Source of the DNA: Pleomorphochaeta sp.
GTDB taxonomy: Bacteria; Spirochaetota; Spirochaetia; Sphaerochaetales; Sphaerochaetaceae
Assembly (NCBI GenBank): GCA_028532815.1
Contig: JAQQAS010000025.1
Coordinates: forward strand, 1 to 32,063
Length of the DNA: 32,063 bases
Direction: 5' to 3'
Shown: piece by piece, positions 26,529 to 32,063 of the stretch
Numbering within the stretch: position 1 is the stretch's first letter
How the letters are laid out: every line of letters begins with the position of its first letter
The notes under the pieces: model-generated
What the model was told of the DNA's origin: nothing
The model's input: the letters and a program-made list of their open reading frames with translations, nothing else
The model's database searches: none
Translations under genes and position numbers: made by a program

Positions 26529-27008
26529 GTGGCTGTACCTTTTAAACATATATTGACATATATTGATGGTAGTGAAGAGTCTATGTCTGCAATGATGTAT
26601 TCAATATTATTAGCAAAACATAATAAAGCAAAATTAGATATAATGTATGTAGTAAACACAAGAGCCCTTTCAGATTTGGTAAAAGCAGGGATTTTTCTAG
26701 ATATGGAAAGAACTGAATATCAAATGGACTTACAAAAAGATGCACAACGTTATTTAAAACACGCTACAAAGTTAGCAAAAATGAAAGATGTTGAAGTGAA
26801 TTGTATTGTTGAAGAAGGCTCTGCACATAGAATTGTAAGAGATTATATTAAATCTAATGACATTGATTTATTATTAATTGGTGGAATTAGTGGCATCAGA
26901 TCTAGAAGAGATGAATTAAATAGTGAAACAGATAGAATGCTTAGAAATTCTAATTGCCCAGTGTTAGTAATTAGAGATGATGAAGATATTTGGCAAGAAT
27001 TTGAATAA
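26529..27008 (+). CDS. Universal stress protein A-family protein
   Basis: A 159-residue UspA-fold protein starting at GTG with AGGAGG seven bases upstream, just after subunit D. The fold is seen in KHILTYIDGSEESMSAM at the start and the final strand NCPVLVIRD. The usual ATP site G-x2-G-x9-G-(S/T) reads GISG, nine residues, then SET. The second Gly of the phosphate loop is thus Ser, and ATP binding is uncertain. There is no terminator between it and the ATPase genes, so it is the last gene of the same transcript. A link to ATPase control or energy stress is inference. Confidence 0.88.
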   Translation: MAVPFKHILTYIDGSEESMSAMMYSILLAKHNKAKLDIMYVVNTRALSDLVKAGIFLDMERTEYQMDLQKDAQRYLKHATKLAKMKDVEVNCIVEEGSAHRIVRDYIKSNDIDLLLIGGISGIRSRRDELNSETDRMLRNSNCPVLVIRDDEDIWQEFE

Positions 27009-27061
27009 TTGTTAAAATTTTGTTATAAAAAGTTACAAAATTAAAAAAAAATAAAAAATAT

Positions 27062-27090
27062 TTGAATTGTTATGGAAAAAGCAATACTAT
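27062..27090 (+). promoter_or_regulatory. Promoter of the PTS EIIA-like gene
   Basis: TTGAAT (27062-27067), a 17-base spacer and TACTAT (27085-27090), about 80 bases before the ATG. The leader contains GGGAG far from the start, and the ATG itself lacks a clear ribosome site. Confidence 0.5.
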
Positions 27091-27169
27091 TATAGTATGT
27101 ATTTTTTACATATTAAAATTAATAAGGGAGTATAGCTAAACAGAGATTTATGCTAAATAAATAGAAAAC

Positions 27170-27622
27170 ATGAATTTAATTGATATTTTAGAAGAAGATC
27201 TTATTAAAGTTCCTCTTGCTAGTATTACAAAAGAAGAAGTTTTAGAAGAACTGGTTGATGTCTTAGCAAAAGCAAAAGGCTTTAGTCAAACAGAGAGGGC
27301 CTCAGTATTAGATGCTGTAATAAATAGGGAAGCATTAGGCTCTACCGGTATTGGTAAAGGGATTTGTATTCCTCATGCTCAAAGTGAATCTATAGATAAT
27401 ATAAGTGTTGTGGTTGGTGTATCAAGAGTCCCAATAGATTTCGATTCACCTGACAATTTAAAATCTAGACTATTCTTTTTAGTTGTGGCTTCTACAGATG
27501 CAGCTTCAGCACATGTTGAAGTACTAGCTTCCATTGCTCGAACTTGTTCTTCAGGGGTTTTTAGAAGAATGCTTGAGCAATGTAAAAGTAGTAAAGAAGT
27601 ATTACAACTTTTCTCTGAATAA
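27170..27622 (+). CDS. PTS EIIA component, fructose/nitrogen (PtsN-like) type
   Basis: A 150-residue PTS_EIIA type-2 domain. The phosphorylated His is His69 in GKGICIPHAQSE, preceded by REALGSTGIG, the family signature. The rest follows the fold: VVVGVSRVPIDFDS, LFFLVVAS, AHVEVLASIAR. No EIIB or EIIC domain is fused or adjacent. A lone EIIA of this kind is typically regulatory (PtsN-like) rather than part of a sugar importer; that is inference. No RpoN, Hpr or EI gene is in the window. Confidence 0.9.
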   Translation: MNLIDILEEDLIKVPLASITKEEVLEELVDVLAKAKGFSQTERASVLDAVINREALGSTGIGKGICIPHAQSESIDNISVVVGVSRVPIDFDSPDNLKSRLFFLVVASTDAASAHVEVLASIARTCSSGVFRRMLEQCKSSKEVLQLFSE

Positions 27623-27641
27623 AAATATCTTTTGATATTTT
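27622..27641 (+). terminator. Weak hairpin after the PTS EIIA-like gene
   Basis: An 8-bp A/T-rich stem (AAAATATC with GATATTTT) and four-T loop, overlapping the last base of the stop codon and followed by GTTT. It may be a weak terminator or only slow transcription into the LRR gene. Confidence 0.35.
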
Positions 27642-27673
27642 GTTTCACAAGCCATATAGGCAGGAGTGATTAA

Positions 27674-28831
27674 GTGAAATATGTTATTAAAGAAGGGGTT
27701 TGTTTTGTAAAAGTTAAAGGGGTTTTGTACGATCAAGAAATGGAGAATATCGTTAAATTCCCTAATAACAAGAAGATAGAAACATTCGAAATACCTGAAG
27801 ATGTTGTTGGAATTAAAAAAGAAGCATTCAAAGACAACTCAAGTTTAAAAGAGATTTCTTTTTCAACAAAAACAACAAAAATTGGAAAAAAAGCCTTTAA
27901 GAAATGTAAGAAATTAAAAAATATAATAATTCCTAAAGATGTTAAAGTAATTGGTAAAAGTGCTTTTGAAAAATGTAATAAATTAAAAAGAGTTGAATTT
28001 GAAGGCCCTGTTAAAAAAATAGGTAATGCAGTTTTTTCTGGTTGTAAGAATTTAAAAGAATTTAAATTCCCTCCCGAAATAAAAAATATACCACCATATT
28101 TTTTAAGTGAATGTACAGCTTTGTCCAATATTGAATTACCTACCACAGTTGAAAAGATTTGTGATTCTGCATTTGCTACTTGTTCTACTTTAAAGAAAAT
28201 CAAGCTTCCAGAAAATTTAGAATTATTAGGACCTTTAGTATTTGAAGACTGTTCTAAACTATTAAGTGTTGAATTTAATGATAAACTGGAAACTATAGGA
28301 GATAGGGCATTTAAAGAATGCAATTCCCTAACGTCGCTTCAATTACCTGAAAGTGTAAAATCAATTGGAGTTGGTGCTTTCGAAGATTGTAAGCATTTAA
28401 AGTCAATTGAGTTACCTCAACAATTAAAAGTTATTGAAGAATTAGTTTTTCATGGCTGTCATAATTTAGAGGAAATAAAAATACCACCATTGGTAACATC
28501 AATTTGCAGTTTTGCTTTTTCTAGCTGTAGAAGTTTAACTTCAATTAAGTTAGGAGATAATCTTGACAAAATTGAAAGTTGCGCTTTTATTGGTTGTGTT
28601 TCTTTAGAGACTGTAGAACTTGGCAAAGGTATTAAAGAACTTGGAAGTAGCGCTTTTCAATTTTGCTCATCTCTAAAAGAAGTAATTATTCATGCAACTC
28701 AAGTAAAGTTTGGTTCATTAGTTTTTGATAGTTGTGATGAAATAAATAGTGTTAAAGTTCATAAAGATACTGAAGTTGAAAAATATTTTATAGATCATGG
28801 TTATGAAGATAAGATATCCTATCTTGATTAA
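27674..28831 (+). CDS. BspA-type leucine-rich repeat protein (LRR_5), no secretion signal
   Basis: A 385-residue protein starting at GTG with AGGAG seven bases upstream. After a short N-terminal cap it has about 14 tandem repeats of roughly 23 residues with the LRR_5/BspA pattern: a strand with I-LP, then I---AF--C--L. Examples are KAFKKCKKL, SAFEKCNKL, RAFKECNSL and GAFEDCKHL. Most family members are surface adhesins with a signal peptide and sorting domain; this one has neither, so it is probably cytoplasmic. The solenoid likely binds protein partners; none can be named. The gene lies 51 bases after the EIIA stop. Confidence 0.9.
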   Translation: MKYVIKEGVCFVKVKGVLYDQEMENIVKFPNNKKIETFEIPEDVVGIKKEAFKDNSSLKEISFSTKTTKIGKKAFKKCKKLKNIIIPKDVKVIGKSAFEKCNKLKRVEFEGPVKKIGNAVFSGCKNLKEFKFPPEIKNIPPYFLSECTALSNIELPTTVEKICDSAFATCSTLKKIKLPENLELLGPLVFEDCSKLLSVEFNDKLETIGDRAFKECNSLTSLQLPESVKSIGVGAFEDCKHLKSIELPQQLKVIEELVFHGCHNLEEIKIPPLVTSICSFAFSSCRSLTSIKLGDNLDKIESCAFIGCVSLETVELGKGIKELGSSAFQFCSSLKEVIIHATQVKFGSLVFDSCDEINSVKVHKDTEVEKYFIDHGYEDKISYLD

Positions 28832-28854
28832 ATTTCAAAAATAATCATAATAAG

Positions 28855-28887
28855 ACTGTTCAATAATTTTATTGGCAGTTTTTTTTT
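28855..28887 (+). terminator. Terminator of the LRR gene
   Basis: A stem of ACTG/CAGT and CAAT/ATTG with a small internal bulge, followed by a run of eight or nine T. It sits between the LRR stop and the EamA start. Confidence 0.75.
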
Positions 28888-28942
28888 GCCTTTAAGAATT
28901 GAACTTTTATTTTGTAGACTAAAAAACTTTAGAGGGAAATTA

Positions 28943-29851
28943 ATGAACTCATATTTTAAGGGTATTCTTTTAACTAGTTTATCCGCGATTCTATTTGGAT
29001 TAAATCCATTATTCGTATTTCTACTGACAGATAATAATGTTAGTATCTATTTAACATTGTTTATTAGATTTGTTGGCAGTTTATTAATTTATCTATTTTT
29101 TATAATAGTCAGTAAAAGAAAATTTATTTTGATCAAAGAGATAAAGCTTCTTCTAAAAATATTAATAAGTTCATTTTTCTTCTTATCCACAGCTGGTTTA
29201 TTGGTATATTCTTACTCAAAGATAGATTCTGGGTTAACAACAGTCTTACACTTTAGTTATCCAATACTTATAACAATGCTAAGTGTTTGGACTAAAAGAG
29301 ATAAATTAAGTTTGACCTTAGTTATAGCAATAATTATTTCTATTATAGGGGTAGTTTTTGTAACAAACCCATTTAATATGGAATGTAATGTAGTTGGAGT
29401 TAGTACTGCACTTTTATCTGCTTTAACTTTTGCCATATATCTTTTTATGTTAAATGACAAAGACATAAAAAAAATAGATAATTCTATTTTTGTAGTTTAT
29501 TTATCTTTATTTTCAGTATTATTATTAATAATTAGCTTAATCATTTTTAGCAATCATTTATTTAATTACCAATCAATTATCTATTCTTTTGAAACTATTT
29601 TTGGAACTTTAGGGCTCATTGTAGCTTCTGCAGTTGGTGTTATAATTTTTTCTTGTGGGGCTAGGAAAGTAGGTGGGCCAATAGCTGGAACAATAAGTTC
29701 CTTTGAACCTTTAACTGCAGTTTTAATAGGTGTTTTATATTTGAATGAAAGTGCCCCAAAGTATTATAAAATTGGAGTTTTTCTCATTATCTTTGCTACT
29801 GCACTTATTTCATTATTTAGTACAAAAAAAAATAAAATAGATTTAAATTAG
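28943..29851 (+). CDS. EamA-family (drug/metabolite) transporter
   Basis: A 302-residue protein with ten hydrophobic segments in two five-helix EamA repeats. The first begins LTSLSAILFGLNPLFV; the second begins GVSTALLSALTFAIYLFM. It ends with IAGTISSFEPLTAVLIGVLYLNES, a typical EamA last-helix signature. I start it at ATG 28943, with AGAGGG six bases upstream; an upstream TTG at 28886 lies in the terminator T run. The family exports or imports amino acids, nucleosides and other metabolites; the substrate is unknown. Confidence 0.88.
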   Translation: MNSYFKGILLTSLSAILFGLNPLFVFLLTDNNVSIYLTLFIRFVGSLLIYLFFIIVSKRKFILIKEIKLLLKILISSFFFLSTAGLLVYSYSKIDSGLTTVLHFSYPILITMLSVWTKRDKLSLTLVIAIIISIIGVVFVTNPFNMECNVVGVSTALLSALTFAIYLFMLNDKDIKKIDNSIFVVYLSLFSVLLLIISLIIFSNHLFNYQSIIYSFETIFGTLGLIVASAVGVIIFSCGARKVGGPIAGTISSFEPLTAVLIGVLYLNESAPKYYKIGVFLIIFATALISLFSTKKNKIDLN

Positions 29852-29940
29852 ACTGATAACGTGTTATTTTAGCCTTTGCATTATAAAATAATTTACTTGT
29901 GAAATAAATGGGTGTATCTTGGATATATGAAGGAGTATTT

Positions 29941-31626
29941 ATGGATATTACTTTTTATGGCGCAGCAAAACATGTTACCGGAAGTTGTACATACATTAAA
30001 TGCAACGGAAAAACTATTTTAATTGATTGTGGACTTTCTCAAGGTAGAGATGAAAAAGATATGGGAACAGACTTTTTCTTTGAACCCGCCCAAGTTGATT
30101 ATGTTCTTTTAACACATGCACATATCGACCATAGTGGAAGAATTCCCCAATTAGTAAAAGATGGATTTAGAGGTGAAATTTGGGCTACCTCAGCTACTAG
30201 AAAGCTATGTGATATCATGCTAAATGATAGTGCACATATTCAAGAAATGGAAGCTGAATGGAAAAGTCGAAAAAATAAAAGAGCAGGTAAACAAGGGGTT
30301 GAACCTCTGTATTCTATCGAAGATGCTCTTGAAAGTTTAACTTTTTTTAAAGAATGTGATTATGATGAGAAAGTTACTATAAGTGAAGGTATTAGTTGTA
30401 GATTTATTGATGCTGGACACTTATTAGGTTCTGCTTCTATTGAATTATGGTTAGAAGAAGAGGGTAAGAAAAGGAAATTAGTTTTTAGTGGAGATATTGG
30501 TAATTTTGATCAGCCTATTATTAAAGATCCCCATTATATAGATGATGCTGATATAGTTGTAATGGAATCGACTTATGGTGATAGAATTCATAAAAAACCA
30601 GAGGGGGCAGTAGGTCATAATGTTCCCACAGTTGTTAGAGCTAGGGAATTGGCAAAAATAGTTGAAAAAACTTTTCAACTAGGTGGAAATGTAGTTATTC
30701 CGGCTTTCTCAGTTGGTAGAACTCAAGAAATCTTATATTTATTTAGATATATCATAGATAATTCATTATTGCCTGATTTTCCTAACTTACCTGTATTTGT
30801 TGATTCCCCATTGTCTGCTAAAGCAACGGCTATCTTTGCCTCAACAATCCAAGGTTATTATGATGAAGAAGCTATGAAAATGGTTAATGAAGGAATAAAC
30901 CCAATAATATTCCCATCATTAACTACTATAGTAGATGTTGAACAATCTAAAGCCTTAAACTTTAGAAAAGAACCTTGTGTGATTATATCTAGCAGTGGAA
31001 TGTGTGAAGCTGGTAGGATTAAACACCATTTAAAGCACAATCTGTGGAAAAGAGAAGCTACAGTAATTTTTAGTGGTTATCAAGCAAATGGAACTTTAGG
31101 ACGGTCAATATTAGATGGAGCTAGACATGTTACTATATTTGGTGAACAGATTGATGTTAGATGTAATGTAACATCTTTGCAAAGTATCTCTGGTCACGCA
31201 GATCAAGAAGGCTTACTAAAATGGATTACTTCTTTTACAAAGAAACCAAAACAAATATTTGTAAATCATGGCGAAGGTGAAGTTGCTTCTTATTTTGCAA
31301 CTTTAATAAAAAGAGAGTTAAATATTTCAGCTTATGCTCCAAATCCCCTAGAAAGCTTCTCATTAATAGATGCAACAGCTATACCAATACAAAGTGAATC
31401 TCCTCTACCAAGTTCAGTAAGTGCTAAACTTAATAATGCCGTTTCAGAATTAATAGGTGAAAGAGAATCCTTAGAAACTGTTGTTGCTAGAATGATAAAA
31501 GCAAGTAAAGATGATGAATTGAGCGAAAAAGATGCAATTAGACTCACAAATGCAGTTGAGCGCTTAAGAAGTGATCTAGAATATTTAGCAATGAAGTGGT
31601 GCGGAGATTGTGATAAAGATAGATAA
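29941..31626 (+). CDS. Beta-CASP metallo-beta-lactamase, RNase-like (CPSF/YSH1 group)
   Basis: A 561-residue protein with the metallo-beta-lactamase core. The zinc motif THAHIDHSG gives His59, His61, Asp63 and His64. DAGHLLGSAS supplies the third His and SGDIGN the bridging Asp. The beta-CASP domain follows with VMESTYGDR, IPAFSVGRTQEI, ISSSGMCEAGRIKHHL and a closing SGHADQEG His. These features mark RNA-processing nucleases related to CPSF73 and bacterial/archaeal homologues such as TTHA0252. A C-terminal extension of about 100 residues after the core is charged and ends CGDCDK. I start it at ATG 29941 (AAGGAG five bases upstream), not at 29908. Confidence 0.92.
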   Translation: MDITFYGAAKHVTGSCTYIKCNGKTILIDCGLSQGRDEKDMGTDFFFEPAQVDYVLLTHAHIDHSGRIPQLVKDGFRGEIWATSATRKLCDIMLNDSAHIQEMEAEWKSRKNKRAGKQGVEPLYSIEDALESLTFFKECDYDEKVTISEGISCRFIDAGHLLGSASIELWLEEEGKKRKLVFSGDIGNFDQPIIKDPHYIDDADIVVMESTYGDRIHKKPEGAVGHNVPTVVRARELAKIVEKTFQLGGNVVIPAFSVGRTQEILYLFRYIIDNSLLPDFPNLPVFVDSPLSAKATAIFASTIQGYYDEEAMKMVNEGINPIIFPSLTTIVDVEQSKALNFRKEPCVIISSSGMCEAGRIKHHLKHNLWKREATVIFSGYQANGTLGRSILDGARHVTIFGEQIDVRCNVTSLQSISGHADQEGLLKWITSFTKKPKQIFVNHGEGEVASYFATLIKRELNISAYAPNPLESFSLIDATAIPIQSESPLPSSVSAKLNNAVSELIGERESLETVVARMIKASKDDELSEKDAIRLTNAVERLRSDLEYLAMKWCGDCDKDR

Positions 31627-31642
31627 TTAACAAATATAGATA

Positions 31643-31703
31643 TTATGACCTTGCAATAATTGTAGTAATATTTGTAAGGCCATAATTTATTAATTTTTTT
31701 TTT
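31643..31703 (+). terminator. Terminator of the beta-CASP gene
   Basis: A 13-position stem (TTATGACCTTGCA with TGTAAGGCCATAA; one mismatch, one wobble) with a 17-base loop. A T-rich tract with ten consecutive T follows. Confidence 0.75.
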
Positions 31704-31776
31704 GGATTTAATTTCATACAATAAAAGAAGTTACAAATTAGGGTGCATAAAATTCATTTTTTTTTGAAAAAAAAGG

Positions 31777-31805
31777 TAGACAAAAAATAATTACCGTGGT
31801 ATATT
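31777..31805 (+). promoter_or_regulatory. Strong promoter for a transcript leaving the window
   Basis: TAGACA (31777-31782), an exact 17-base spacer and TATATT (31800-31805). T and A runs directly upstream (31757-31774) could act as an UP element. The arrangement is typical of stable-RNA promoters. Confidence 0.65.
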
Positions 31806-32063
31806 CTCGATTGTTCAACGATAAGAGCTAAGTGATGCAAGTTACATAGTTAAGATTATGGATTTTCAATGCTTGGTATCTGTTTGAGAACATTTTTTAT
31901 GATTAGATTTTCTAATTATAATTGTTATTTGAAATTATGAGCGTAAGGGAAGAGAAATAGAAAGCAAATTATAGTGATGAAAATTGCTGTAAAGAGGGCT
32001 TTCTGTCAATTCAAAATAGAACAAGATGAAATAAGCTAATGTTCGTAAGCGAGTGACAGGAAT
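31806..32063 (+). other. Long non-coding leader, downstream gene outside the window
   Basis: About 255 bases after the promoter with no credible reading frame and no terminator. It could be the leader of an rRNA operon, a riboswitch leader or an unrecognised structured RNA. I did not recognise the 5' end of 16S rRNA, RNase P RNA or tmRNA in it. Confidence 0.35.

Noticed and set aside
26177-26659. A 160-codon minus-strand frame across subunit D and the Usp gene
   Set aside because: It crosses two well-supported plus-strand genes and is Ser/Phe/Leu-rich as expected of an antisense shadow.
27003-27055. Inverted repeat AATTTTGT/ACAAAATT as terminator of the V-ATPase operon
   Set aside because: On plus it is followed by A, not T, so it does not have the form of a Rho-independent terminator; the stem is all A/T except one pair.
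27733-28323. A 196-codon minus-strand frame inside the LRR gene
   Set aside because: Its periodicity is the reverse reading of the LRR repeats; the plus-strand protein is a clear family member.
27674-28831. CRISPR-like or other DNA repeat array in the LRR gene
   Set aside because: The periodicity is in the protein (about 23 residues); DNA units are diverged and in frame, with no spacers.

Overview
The window is AT-rich (roughly 30% GC by eye) chromosomal DNA from a bacterium with a two-membrane envelope and probably an anaerobic life. The pointers are a V-type (A/V) ATPase operon, a chaperone/usher-like pair, a DUF1566 secreted protein, a BspA-type leucine-rich-repeat protein and an all iron-sulfur/flavin/heme-b electron-transfer module. 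The combination fits Spirochaetota best (a low-GC Sphaerochaeta/Pleomorphochaeta-like lineage). That placement is inference from gene content. TAA, TAG and TGA all end genes here, so the code is the standard bacterial one.

Layout. 1-156: the 3' end of an IS110-like transposase, cut by the window edge. 234-1247: an SDR-type dehydratase/epimerase, convergent with a DUF1566 surface-protein gene (1315-2838, minus). That DUF1566 gene has two in-frame TAA codons inside its signal-peptide region. Divergent from it is a two-component system (2986-5185). 5200-7449 (minus): an AEC-family carrier and a membrane-anchored AraC-type regulator that looks leaderless. 7598-11478 (minus): a compact operon of ferredoxin, bis-heme cytochrome b, Tat-signal flavoprotein, TatC, TatB and TatA. 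11479-12386: mostly non-coding or decayed sequence. 12455-12841: a double DUF1508 protein, followed by facing terminators and a tRNA-Pro(GGG) gene on minus. 13455-17814: a PapD-like chaperone and an usher-like outer-membrane protein. 17975-27008: a V-ATPase operon (coiled-coil stalk subunit, C, I, K, F, E, A, B, D) that ends in a UspA-like gene. 27170-31626: a PTS EIIA-like protein, a cytoplasmic-looking BspA-type LRR protein, an EamA transporter and a beta-CASP metallo-beta-lactamase RNase-like protein. 31777-32063: a strong promoter feeding a long leader that runs off the window.

How the parts fit. The most system-like unit is 7598-11478. Ferredoxin and cytochrome b would carry electrons to or across the cytoplasmic membrane, to a flavoprotein exported folded by the Tat translocase encoded in the same operon. 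The gene set implies an extracytoplasmic reductase or dehydrogenase whose substrate cannot be read from sequence. The V-ATPase would couple ATP to an ion gradient; its c-subunit lacks the residues I would expect for sodium binding. The chaperone/usher-like pair resembles a fimbrial secretion apparatus, but no pilin gene is recognisable beside it.
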